Shown: in pieces, positions 9,618-15,782 of the stretch | Layout: each line of letters starts with the position of its first letter | How positions within the stretch are numbered: position 1 is the first letter of the stretch | Origin: Pseudomonas sp. PSKL.D1 | GTDB lineage: Bacteria > Pseudomonadota > Gammaproteobacteria > Pseudomonadales > Pseudomonadaceae | Assembly: GCF_028898945.1 (NCBI RefSeq) | Contig: NZ_CP118607.1 | Span: 4,450,001-4,514,000, forward strand | Direction of reading: 5' to 3' | DNA length: 64,000 nucleotides | Position numbers and translations under genes: made by a program | Notes under the pieces: model-generated | What the model saw: the letters and a program-made list of their open reading frames with translations, nothing else | What the model was told of the DNA's origin: nothing | Database searches by the model: none

Positions 9618-9973
9618 CGCCCAGGTTTGAACTGAAAATGCCGGGGCCGCTTTGCGGCCCTTTCGCGACACAAGGCCGCTCCCACATAGTCCGCCATAAC
9701 CCTGAAAATGCAGGGCTCACGCGGTCAGTGTGGGAGCGGCCTTGTGTCGCGAAAGGGCTGCGCAGCAGCCCCGGCATTCTTAAGTGAACAGCATTACGCT
9801 CTCAAGCGGCATTTTTTGTTACAGGTCCTACAAGAAATCCTCAGATTTTTCCCATTTCTTGTAGTCCATTTCCGAATTATATTGCTGCCCCTGCCAAGCC
9901 ATTGCATGTGCCTGGATTGCGGCCTAGTCTCGGCCGGTCGTTGCCAAATCAGCGACCGGCTTTGACAGGCTGA
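9505..9973. repeat. 469-bp direct repeat, copy 1 (3' end of gcd plus downstream DNA)
   Basis: From TGACCTACCAAGGC at 9505 to GGCTGA at 9973 this segment is repeated without visible difference at 10091-10559. It holds the last 37 codons of gcd, a large palindromic REP-like pair and an AT-richer tail. The two copies are separated by 117 bp containing one copy of the three-stem motif. Confidence 0.95.
9640..9775. repeat. paired inverted REP-like palindrome after gcd, copy 1
   Basis: A unit containing CTTTCGCGACACAAGGCCGC at about 9640-9687 is repeated in inverse orientation at 9729-9775. The two arms can form a roughly 47-bp imperfect stem that probably ends gcd transcription or stabilises its mRNA. 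The same pair recurs at 10226-10361 inside repeat copy 2. Confidence 0.85.
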
Positions 9974-10003
9974 ACCCACTCCGAGCACGTGCTCTAGCTT
10001 TAT

Positions 10004-10081
10004 GGCGGCAGTACGTGGGGCACCTCGTGTGCGCCGAGTCTCCGGAGTCCTCGGTCTGTCAACCCGCGTACCGCTGCCACC
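10004..10081 (+). ncRNA. three-stem RNA-like motif, copy A (orphan)
   Basis: The closing helix P1 pairs 10004-10019 with 10063-10078 (15 of 16 pairs, one A-C mismatch). P2 pairs GCAC 10020-10023 with GTGC 10029-10032. P3 pairs CCGAG 10034-10038 with CTCGG 10050-10054. An unpaired TCTGTCAA joins P3 to P1. Copy B, 586 bp downstream, keeps all three stems with compensating substitutions. No coding gene follows copy A: it runs straight into the duplicated gcd tail. It may be a relic leader. The family is not recognised. Confidence 0.6.
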
Positions 10082-10090
10082 CTCTTGTTT

Positions 10091-10559
10091 TGACCTACCA
10101 AGGCAAGGATGGCAAACAGTACGTGCTGGTCATGGCCGGCGGCCATGGCTCGCTCGGGACCAAGCAGGGTGACTACGTCATCGCTTACAAGCTTGCCGAC
10201 TGACGCCCAGGTTTGAACTGAAAATGCCGGGGCCGCTTTGCGGCCCTTTCGCGACACAAGGCCGCTCCCACATAGTCCGCCATAACCCTGAAAATGCAGG
10301 GCTCACGCGGTCAGTGTGGGAGCGGCCTTGTGTCGCGAAAGGGCTGCGCAGCAGCCCCGGCATTCTTAAGTGAACAGCATTACGCTCTCAAGCGGCATTT
10401 TTTGTTACAGGTCCTACAAGAAATCCTCAGATTTTTCCCATTTCTTGTAGTCCATTTCCGAATTATATTGCTGCCCCTGCCAAGCCATTGCATGTGCCTG
10501 GATTGCGGCCTAGTCTCGGCCGGTCGTTGCCAAATCAGCGACCGGCTTTGACAGGCTGA
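10091..10559. repeat. 469-bp direct repeat, copy 2, with gcd C-terminal fragment
   Basis: This is the exact duplicate of 9505-9973. Its first 113 nt carry the last 37 codons of gcd with no start or promoter, so this part is a pseudogene fragment. The left junction shares only TGAC with the preceding sequence, which suggests a microhomology join. Confidence 0.95.
10095..10203 (+). pseudogene. C-terminal fragment of gcd
   Basis: The fragment encodes the last residues of glucose dehydrogenase (YQGKDGKQYVLVMAGG to YKLAD, then stop), identical to the end of the intact gene. It lies inside the 469-bp duplication and lacks the rest of the enzyme. It is not expected to be functional. Confidence 0.9.
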
Positions 10560-10589
10560 TCGATTCAAGGTGCCGTTGCAGCGTTTTAT

Positions 10590-10666
10590 GGTAGCTGTGC
10601 ACGGGGCACCTTCGTGTGCGCCGGGCTTCCTTGGATCACCGGTCTGTCAACCCGTGTACAGCTGCC
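10590..10666 (+). ncRNA. three-stem RNA-like leader motif, copy B
   Basis: P1 pairs 10590-10605 with 10651-10666, all 16 positions pairing with two G-U wobbles. P2 pairs GCAC 10606-10609 with GTGC 10616-10619. P3 pairs CCGG 10621-10624 with CCGG 10639-10642. The linker TCTGTCAA is shared with copy A. The motif ends 52 nt before the start of the DUF6124-type gene, so it could be its 5' leader, or an independent small RNA. Compared with copy A, P1 has one double compensatory change and four compatible single changes. Confidence 0.65.
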
Positions 10667-10718
10667 TCCATTCGTTTGACAGCGTTGTAGGTAGCTCCAC
10701 CTGATCCAAGGAGTTTAC

Positions 10719-10982
10719 ATGCGCAAGATGGTCCCCGATCCACCCTACTCCCTCCCTTTGCCCAACGGCGTGCAAGACACCCTGATCCAGACCTCGGAAT
10801 ACGTGCTCTGCGCACTGACCGTGGCCCGCCAGTCCGTGCAACTGAAACCCACTGCATCCAGCTCGATCGTAATGCAGGCGGTGATTCACGAGATGGAAGC
10901 CGTGCATGCGCTGGTCGAGTCGGCGTTGTTGCAGTTGCAGATGCACGCGCATTTGCCGGCTGAGCCGCAGACGCTGCATTAA
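10719..10982 (+). CDS. small DUF6124-type protein
   Basis: This 87-residue protein starts at an ATG preceded by a strong AAGGAG. It has no signal peptide and no transmembrane segment. The sequence MRKMVPDPPYSLPLPNGV followed by two amphipathic helices resembles the pseudomonad DUF6124 family as I recall it, whose function is unknown. It sits downstream of the three-stem leader motif and 124 bp before a DUF3077-like gene; both proteins end in a similar AEPQTLH tail, which suggests related origins. A REP pair separates the two genes. Confidence 0.7.
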   Translation: MRKMVPDPPYSLPLPNGVQDTLIQTSEYVLCALTVARQSVQLKPTASSSIVMQAVIHEMEAVHALVESALLQLQMHAHLPAEPQTLH

Positions 10983-10989
10983 GGCTGAC

Positions 10990-11070
10990 GGCCTCTCGCG
11001 GATAAATCCGCTCCTACACAGTCCAGGCCATTACACAGCCCTGTAGGAGCGGATTCATCCGCGAGAGGCC
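10990..11070. repeat. inverted REP pair (GCGGATAAATCCGC class)
   Basis: A unit GGCCTCTCGCGGATAAATCC is followed by its inverted copy, with one base differing (TTCATCC), about 20 nt downstream. It lies between two small genes. Confidence 0.85.
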
Positions 11071-11106
11071 CGCACCGGCAACAACTGTTTTCAGGGAGAA
11101 CCCACA

Positions 11107-11397
11107 ATGCCCACAAACACCACCCCCGGCAAAACCCGCTTCTGCCAAGGCGAAAACCAAACCCACCCGCTGTTCCGCATCGAACCCGGTATCCCTTGCG
11201 AATACGCCCGCGAACAAGCCTCCGAACTGATGGGCTACGTGCGCGACCTGACAATCGCCGGGCTGATGGAGAAGGATGAAAAGCTGATTTGGGCGTCGCA
11301 TTACCTGAGCGCGATGGCCAAGGCGTTGCTGGATGATGCTGAGTTGGGGATGCGTGCACGACCGCTGGCTGAGCCTCAGACTCTGCATCAAGGCTGA
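11107..11397 (+). CDS. small DUF3077-like protein
   Basis: This 96-residue protein starts at ATG 11107 with GGGAGA upstream. Residues about 25-80 (FRIEPGIPCEYAREQASELMGYVRDLTIAGLMEKD) fit the DUF3077 family as I know it: small soluble pseudomonad proteins of unknown role, often in several paralogs per genome. It ends AEPQTLHQG, like the tail of the upstream DUF6124-type protein. It lies between two REP pairs and may be co-transcribed with the upstream gene. Function unknown. Confidence 0.7.
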   Translation: MPTNTTPGKTRFCQGENQTHPLFRIEPGIPCEYAREQASELMGYVRDLTIAGLMEKDEKLIWASHYLSAMAKALLDDAELGMRARPLAEPQTLHQG

Positions 11398-11398
11398 T

Positions 11399-11488
11399 GG
11401 CCTCTCGCGGATAAATCCGCTCCTACAAGGACCGCGCAGGCCCGACATTGCGCGGCACCTGTAGGAGCGGATTTATCCGCGAAGGGCC
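11399..11488. repeat. inverted REP pair with internal stem
   Basis: GGCCTCTCGCGGATAAATCC and its inverted partner flank an inner stem CCGCGCA/TGCGCGG. The structure directly follows the DUF3077-like gene and could terminate or stabilise its mRNA. Confidence 0.85.
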
Positions 11489-11524
11489 ATCACAGGCAGC
11501 CATTCCCCCAAAATCCCCCAAACG

Positions 11525-11562
11525 AAAAAAGCCCCGAGGGCTATACAGCGCTCGGGGCCTTT
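11525..11562 (-). terminator. displaced ancestral terminator of tRNA-Ser
   Basis: Read on the reverse strand this is GGCCCCGAGCG … CCCTCGGGGC followed by TTTTTTCG, a strong intrinsic terminator. It lies just outside the left att repeat. It was probably the terminator of the tRNA-Ser gene before the island separated them. Confidence 0.75.
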
Positions 11563-11564
11563 AA

Positions 11565-11583
11565 TATGGCGGAGAGATAGGGA
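11565..11583. repeat. attL: 19-bp direct repeat of the tRNA-Ser 3' end
   Basis: TATGGCGGAGAGATAGGGA here is identical to 18272-18290, which includes the CCA end of the intact tRNA-Ser gene. After this core the copy degenerates (TTTAAACCCT against TTTGAACCCT in the tRNA). It marks the distal end of the island. Confidence 0.9.
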
Positions 11584-11643
11584 CTCTAAGATTTAAACCC
11601 TACAGCCCATAATACACCGTATCTATTGGCTTTTATCATCAAT

Positions 11644-11665
11644 AGTGGTCAAATTGAGTGGTCAA
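11644..11665 (+). promoter_or_regulatory. putative integrase arm sites, left end
   Basis: Two AGTGGTCAA repeats at 11644-11652 and 11657-11665 have a 13-bp period. The same 9-mer, period and orientation occur at the right end (18188-18209), at a similar distance (about 60 bp) from the att core. This is the layout expected for arm-type binding sites of a tyrosine integrase. Confidence 0.6.
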
Positions 11666-11682
11666 AATGGAGACTGCTCAGC

Positions 11683-13191
11683 ATGGCCACACACCTTGTA
11701 CAGAAACCCGGCGAAAGCACTTGGTACGTCAGAATGGCAGTCCCTGCTGATGTACGTCATGCCTTTGGTGGGCGTGCCAAACTGATCAAGACCACCGGCA
11801 CCAGCAACCGATCCGAAGCCATGGACCGGCGACTACCTATCCTCGCACAGTGGAAAGCTGACATAGCGGCAGCAAGGGAACATAAGCTCGTCTCAGGCGA
11901 CCAGTGGAGACTTGCTCAGCATCAAGCAGGTTTGGATTTACAAACCCAACGAACCAAAGCAATCACACGTATTTATACCCCCGTCTCTCCCGACGAGCCT
12001 ACACCAAGTTTCGCATGGTTCGAACAACTACCAGAAATCATCAGTAACCTTCGCAATGAAGGGCATGACGCTATAGCCAGCAGACTCACAGACTACGCGA
12101 AGCGGTACGTTGCTGCACTTGAAGACGGTATCACCGCCGGTGCCGGTATTGACCTGCACAACGAGCTTCTGACAATCATGGCTGACATGGAAGCAGTGTG
12201 TATTTCAGAGGAGTACGGCCTGTCTGATGCTGAACACCAAGAAGCAAAGGCTATTATTCACAACCCGGTAATCTACAAGCCCGTCTCCCCCATCACTGAC
12301 GGACGCCTGGACAAATTCAGGGCACAACGAGTTAAAGATAGTATCGCAAACAAAACGATAGACCAGCAGGAAAGCAAGCTCAGGAAGTTATCAGACTACC
12401 TTCGTGACCAAGGTAAACCGTTGACCAGCGAGACAGTTGCCGCGTGGTTAGAATCATTGAACATGACAAGCAAGACCAAAGCTCAATATCTGCTTGCAGG
12501 TTCAACATTCTGGCAATGGGCGATCAAACATGACACACACTGGAAAGAACTTCATCAGGGCCAAGACAACCCGTTCAAAGAGCAAGCCCTGCCAAAACTT
12601 AGCGGTAAGGCCAAGGTAGCAGCAGCACGCAAAGCATTCACCCCTGAACAGATTGAAAGCCTTTACAAAGTAGCTAAGACACAAAATAACCGGGCATTAT
12701 GTGACCTGATCGAACTTGGCTCTCACACTGGCTGTCGCATTGAGGAACTTGCCCAGCTTCGCAAGGAGTCAGTTGTTAAAGTTGAAGGTGTTCTGAGCTT
12801 TAAGATTGAAGACAGTAAAACAGCGGCTGGCATTAGGGAAATACCAGTACACCCTTCAATCCAAACCACCGTTGAACGACTAATCAATGACAGTGCTGAT
12901 GGTTTTCTACTCCCAGCCACAAGCGGAAATAAATACGGAATCAGATCAGACTCTCTGAGCAAAGCATTCGGTAGAATGAAGACAGCAGAAGGCTTTGGTA
13001 AACAGCATGTATTCCACAGCGTGCGCTCAATGGTAATTACACTACTACTCCGTGCTGGAGTAGTCGGACCTACTGTTGCAAACATTGTTGGACATGAAAC
13101 TGGCATTGTTACGTTCGACATTTATGACGAGGGCGCCAGCCCCCAGCAGAAATTGAAAGCATTGGAGAAACTATCATTCAATTTCACCTAA
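11683..13191 (+). CDS. tyrosine recombinase / integrase of the island
   Basis: The protein has 502 residues from ATG 11683, chosen over a TTG at 11626 because GGAG precedes it and MATHLVQKPGESTWYVRMAV is the usual N-terminus of this class. The N-terminal region is an arm-binding module, followed by a SAM-like core-binding domain (about 210-300) and the catalytic domain. Catalytic residues visible are Arg352 (SHTGCRIEEL), His445 and Arg448 (HSVRS), and Tyr481 (DIYDEG). It would integrate and excise the island at tRNA-Ser. It lies next to attL, is lower in GC than the flanking genes, and reads into the island. Confidence 0.93.
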   Translation: MATHLVQKPGESTWYVRMAVPADVRHAFGGRAKLIKTTGTSNRSEAMDRRLPILAQWKADIAAAREHKLVSGDQWRLAQHQAGLDLQTQRTKAITRIYTPVSPDEPTPSFAWFEQLPEIISNLRNEGHDAIASRLTDYAKRYVAALEDGITAGAGIDLHNELLTIMADMEAVCISEEYGLSDAEHQEAKAIIHNPVIYKPVSPITDGRLDKFRAQRVKDSIANKTIDQQESKLRKLSDYLRDQGKPLTSETVAAWLESLNMTSKTKAQYLLAGSTFWQWAIKHDTHWKELHQGQDNPFKEQALPKLSGKAKVAAARKAFTPEQIESLYKVAKTQNNRALCDLIELGSHTGCRIEELAQLRKESVVKVEGVLSFKIEDSKTAAGIREIPVHPSIQTTVERLINDSADGFLLPATSGNKYGIRSDSLSKAFGRMKTAEGFGKQHVFHSVRSMVITLLLRAGVVGPTVANIVGHETGIVTFDIYDEGASPQQKLKALEKLSFNFT

Positions 13192-13217
13192 AAGTTTCAA
13201 GAAAGTTGCAACAGGTA

Positions 13218-13246
13218 TTGACAGAATGAGAATCATTCGCTATAAT
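13218..13246 (+). promoter_or_regulatory. consensus sigma-70 promoter with Fur-box-like palindromic spacer
   Basis: TTGACA at 13218-13223 and TATAAT at 13241-13246 are perfect and 17 nt apart. Within the spacer, GAATGAGAATCATTC at 13224-13238 is a perfect dyad, and AATGAGAATCATT matches 12 of 13 central bases of the Fur consensus. A repressor bound here would block RNA polymerase. Iron control is inferred from similarity only. Confidence 0.75.
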
Positions 13247-13252
13247 GGTCGC

Positions 13253-13463
13253 ATGTTAAGAGGTTATTAGCTTAGGGCTTTCAGGGTTATAAACCCTCCC
13301 TCTCAACATCCTCTAACGCCTTCCCTCGGCGTTGTTAGCAACTGTAGATCATGGTTTCCTTTTCTGTATTCTACGGCCTGCTCTACCACTATGTTCTCTA
13401 CCGTAGTGGTACACATTTCTCCTTAGCCCCCTCGTTCACTTCATTGTGGCGAGGGGTTTTCTT
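13253..13463 (+). ncRNA. candidate structured small RNA or leader in the island
   Basis: The transcript from the promoter at 13218 would start near 13253 and end at the terminator 13428-13463, about 210 nt. Visible stems are ATGTT 13253-13257 with AACAT 13305-13309 (extended by GAGG/TCTC), AGGGTT 13283-13288 with AACCCT 13292-13297, AACGCC 13315-13320 with GGCGTT 13328-13333, and a 10-bp stem 13384-13393 with 13402-13411. No ORF with a good start is present. It lacks the PrrF core as I recall it. It could instead be an attenuating leader of the gene at 13525. Confidence 0.55.
13428..13463 (+). terminator. intrinsic terminator of the candidate small RNA
   Basis: CCCCTCG at 13428-13434 pairs with CGAGGGG at 13450-13456, followed by TTTTCTT. 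A short inner CAC/GTG pair shortens the loop. Confidence 0.8.
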
Positions 13464-13524
13464 ATGCCTGTATAGCTATTCGTTCGATAGGCACCATTAC
13501 ATTTATCATTAAGAGGTTCAATCA

Positions 13525-13773
13525 ATGGAACAAACACGTTGCTGCCTGTCTTGCCAGGCACCATTAACAAACAAACGGTCTGACGCTGTAACTTGCAGCG
13601 GGAGGTGCCGCAGCAAGAAGTGGAGGGCTTTGAAGGAGCAGTCAGTATTGATTCCCTTTCGTTTGCCTACTTCTTTACATGTTGACCTATTTTTAGCGGC
13701 CTATAAAGGCAATCAGGGAATCAACACCTATCTTACTAAGGTGGTGAGCGACCATCTGACTCACATTCATTAA
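13525..13773 (+). CDS. small zinc-ribbon protein with ribbon-helix-helix-like tail
   Basis: The protein has 82 residues and AAGAGG before its ATG. The N-terminus has CCLSCQ (CxxC) and later CSGRCRSKK (CxxxC), a likely zinc ribbon. The C-terminal half, VLIPFRLPTSLHVDLFLAAY followed by a helix, looks like a ribbon-helix-helix DNA-binding fold. A regulator of the island operon is plausible but not proven. It is the first gene of four tightly spaced small genes (13525-14632), lower in GC than the chromosome. Confidence 0.65.
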   Translation: MEQTRCCLSCQAPLTNKRSDAVTCSGRCRSKKWRALKEQSVLIPFRLPTSLHVDLFLAAYKGNQGINTYLTKVVSDHLTHIH

Positions 13774-13786
13774 GGGGAAATACAAC

Positions 13787-13942
13787 ATGACGAATAAAGA
13801 AATCTATCAGCAGATCAAGCATTATAAATCGTTGAGAGCAGCGGCGGCAGTTACCGGGAATCGTGCAGAAGGCCAACGGTGTAGTGATATGCTTGAAATA
13901 CTCGCTGCACATATTACGTGCGGTGCCCGTTATGAGCGTTGA
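13787..13942 (+). CDS. 51-residue hypothetical protein
   Basis: ATG 13787 is preceded by AAGGGGAAA about 8 nt upstream. The product (MTNKEIYQQIKHYKSLRAAA … CGARYER) is mostly helical and soluble, with two cysteines near the middle and the end. It starts 13 nt after the zinc-ribbon gene and overlaps the next gene by 11 nt, as expected of translationally coupled genes. I do not recognise the family. Confidence 0.55.
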   Translation: MTNKEIYQQIKHYKSLRAAAAVTGNRAEGQRCSDMLEILAAHITCGARYER

Positions 13943-14159
13943 TTCATTCATCAAGGGAATGCAACGAGCAAACGCTAATCGCAAGCAACGGCAGACCAAG
14001 CAACAGGCAAACACTGTAACCGGTAAGCCAGTGGTAGTTGCACCATCACCAGCAGTCGTCGCTTCACCGGGTTTTGATCTGGAAGCTTTCCGCTTAGATA
14101 TCATTCGCAAGGCGATTGCCAAAATCATGTTTAACAAACAAAAGGAAATGAATAAATGA
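13932..14159 (+). CDS. 75-residue hypothetical protein
   Basis: The start is ATG 13932, overlapping the previous gene's end by 11 nt; an earlier in-frame start at 13863 has no RBS and would overlap far more. The product is basic at residues 8-25 (KGMQRANANRKQRQTKQQAN), has a Pro/Val/Ala-rich linker, and ends in an amphipathic helix LEAFRLDIIRKAIAKIMFNK. It might bind nucleic acid, but no family is recognised. Its stop overlaps the next start as ATGA. Confidence 0.6.
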   Translation: MSVDSFIKGMQRANANRKQRQTKQQANTVTGKPVVVAPSPAVVASPGFDLEAFRLDIIRKAIAKIMFNKQKEMNK

Positions 14160-14632
14160 CAGAGAAGGTTAAGATAACTGGGGTGCCTCCACAATTCGAT
14201 GAGGCAGAGCTTGAGCGACGAGTAGAAGGATGGACTAGGGTTTATCGCAGTACCGAGCAGAGTATGGAGTTGGTCAGTGCCTGTCTTGGGCATGAGTTCC
14301 TTCAAAAAGTAATCGACAAAGCAAGTCAGGGCTATACAATTACTTCTACTAAACATCTGAATCATGCTGAGCTTTATCACTCGACTTACATGGTAAAACC
14401 ACCGGCGATGCAGGAAGAAGACATTGCCAAAATTCGTGCTGAGCAGAAAGCAAAGTACATTGCCCATCTGCAAGCTGAACATGCACGATATCATGATATG
14501 CTTCGTCAGCAACTCATTCAGGCTGCTGAGGACAAAGAGCGTAAGGCAGCAGAAGCCGCTAAGGCGAAGCAACTGGCATCCATCGAAAAAGAGGTTCAAG
14601 GTTGCTACAAACCGTTGGTCATTCCGGAGTGA
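14156..14632 (+). CDS. 158-residue hypothetical coiled-coil protein
   Basis: The ATG overlaps the preceding stop (ATGA). The N-terminal 80 residues are mixed alpha/beta (KVKITGVPPQFDEAELERRV). Residues about 80-145 form a long charged helix rich in Glu, Lys, Gln and Ala that is probably a coiled coil. No signal peptide or membrane segment is present and no family is recognised. It is the last gene of the four-gene operon, and a strong terminator follows 34 nt later. Confidence 0.65.
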   Translation: MTEKVKITGVPPQFDEAELERRVEGWTRVYRSTEQSMELVSACLGHEFLQKVIDKASQGYTITSTKHLNHAELYHSTYMVKPPAMQEEDIAKIRAEQKAKYIAHLQAEHARYHDMLRQQLIQAAEDKERKAAEAAKAKQLASIEKEVQGCYKPLVIPE

Positions 14633-14666
14633 CAACCTAGGGTCATTAACAATGGATATACAGGAT

Positions 14667-14703
14667 GCTTCCTACTGGTTAACGCTGGTAGGAAGCTTTT
14701 TTT
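14667..14703 (+). terminator. intrinsic terminator of the small-protein operon
   Basis: GCTTCCTAC at 14667-14675 pairs perfectly with GTAGGAAGC at 14688-14696 and is followed by seven T residues. Confidence 0.92.
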
Positions 14704-15009
14704 ATGCATCAAGAAAAGTCGTTTTATCCGATAACCATTGGGGATGATGGTGATGGTGCTTAACACACCCAACGTTCGCACTGAAAAAATCATCATTTCT
14801 CAACGGATAGTACGTTTAACCAAATTTATCTTCAGAATGGCAGGAGCAATACGCAGGAAGGCACCAACGGAGCGATTCTGAGCGTTTTATCGTCTCATGC
14901 AAGAAAAGGTAGCGAGGTATAGGTCTGCATCGCTCTAATCGCACTAGGGAGCGTTACAGGGGGTATTGCGAAGGTAGCTATCGCAAATGAAAATATTTCG
15001 CATTTGGTA

Positions 15010-15038
15010 TTGACATTTTCCTTCCGTTGCTGTAGAAT
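15010..15038 (+). promoter_or_regulatory. consensus sigma-70 promoter before the hairpin array
   Basis: TTGACA at 15010-15015 and TAGAAT at 15033-15038 are separated by exactly 17 nt. Just upstream lie inverted repeats (TTGCGA/TCGCAA and CAAATG/CATTTG) that could be operators. The predicted start is near 15045. No gene with a good start follows within 700 nt. Confidence 0.8.
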
Positions 15039-15041
15039 AGG

Positions 15042-15533
15042 GCTTGCCTGCCGAGCGGTAGCGAGGTAGGTAAAGCAAAAGCATTACATTATTATGTGCT
15101 GTAGCACATAGTTATAATTAAAGAATAAGTAAAGAGAAAGGAGTGTAAACACTCCAAAGATAAAAAATAATTAACTACTTAACGTAGTTAAGAATGTTAT
15201 TATTCTTAGCTTCGCTAAGGTGTTGATATACTGTACCGGGTACAGAAGAGAGATCAAGAGCTTTGAGGACTGTTGTCCTCTCTCCCAAAAGCATTCGCAC
15301 ATTCGTGCTCACCGGCAGGCACTGAAATACATCAGAGTGATGCCTGTCGCTAGTCAGTTGATGATCGGCAAAGGAAACCGAAAGGTTGACGCTCTAGTCC
15401 GTCAACGGACGATTGTCATTGACTCAGCGTTGACGCTGAATACGGTTCCTTAGATCACGCCAGAGAGGGGGGAAGGTACGAACCCCAAACACCGTGTTGT
15501 CATTCTCACCGTTGACGGTGAAGAGCATTCACC
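15042..15533 (+). ncRNA. candidate large structured non-coding RNA (hairpin array)
   Basis: Stems read by eye: 15042-15052/15065-15076 with tandem G-A pairs above it; 15093-15099/15104-15110; 15140-15145/15150-15155; 15171-15178/15184-15191; 15205-15210/15214-15219; 15231-15236/15240-15245; 15265-15270/15275-15280; 15297-15300/15305-15308; 15314-15321/15341-15348 with an inner 4-bp stem; 15397-15401/15406-15410; 15424-15429/15434-15439; the last two enclosed by 15372-15380/15443-15450; 15506-15511/15516-15521. Stems differ in sequence but are nearly all perfect with 3-6-nt loops. No ORF with a credible start exists. Alternative: a DNA-level origin or recombination region. No clear 3' terminator. 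Confidence 0.55.
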
Positions 15534-15738
15534 ATCCCCACTCGACGTGTACCAATGTCGTCACACACTGTTTTCCAATGTCGTCACTGGTCGATTTGAT
15601 TTTCCACCAACCTCAAATTCGATCACCGGTTGTTCCAACATTCAAATCTGATACTGACGACAGTCACCACTTGACGATGATCGCATTGTCATTTCCGGCA
15701 TTTGTCATTTGGGAATATTGACTTGTCACTAGCAAGAA

Positions 15739-15777
15739 CGGTCGTTCCCCCAATTGACAAATTGGTCTAAACGACCG
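15739..15777. promoter_or_regulatory. nested dyad operator / candidate res site
   Basis: CGGTCGTT at 15739-15746 is inverted as AACGACCG at 15770-15777, and inside it CCAATT 15750-15755 is inverted as AATTGG 15760-15765. The two-tier palindrome overlaps the recombinase promoter and lies 33 bp before its start codon, so it is a good candidate for recombinase binding and autoregulation. Confidence 0.6.
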
Positions 15778-15782
15778 ACAAT
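15754..15782 (+). promoter_or_regulatory. promoter of the serine recombinase
   Basis: TTGACA at 15754-15759 and GACAAT at 15777-15782 have a 17-nt spacer. The promoter lies within the nested palindrome. Confidence 0.55.

Larger units (their letters stand above)
13192..13524 (+). other. gap between integrase and the small-protein operon
   Basis: No coding gene is seen in these 333 bp. They hold a consensus promoter with a Fur-box-like spacer, a run of hairpins and an intrinsic terminator, annotated separately, then a 60-bp stretch leading to the first small gene with AAGAGG as its ribosome binding site. Confidence 0.7.

Noticed and set aside
8073..9671. 532-codon - strand frame opposite gcd
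   Set aside because: Antisense shadow of a strongly conserved gene; its repeat at 10000-10257 is only the duplicated tail.
9640..10361. Insertion sequence flanked by inverted repeats at the gcd end
   Set aside because: The palindromes are REP-like and no transposase frame lies between them; the duplication is direct and contains gcd sequence.
13253..13463. PrrF-type iron small RNA
   Set aside because: The promoter fits iron control, but the transcript lacks the conserved PrrF core as I recall it, so only a generic small RNA is proposed.
14744..14881. Short basic frame (45 codons) after the operon terminator
   Set aside because: The GGGG upstream is too close to the ATG, no promoter is visible between it and the terminator, and composition is not protein-like enough to call.
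15220..15453. 77-codon + strand frame inside the hairpin array
   Set aside because: It has a TTG start without a ribosome binding site, and its residues simply read through the inverted repeats.
15093..15533. CRISPR array
   Set aside because: The hairpins are not direct repeats, spacing is irregular and no cas gene is near.
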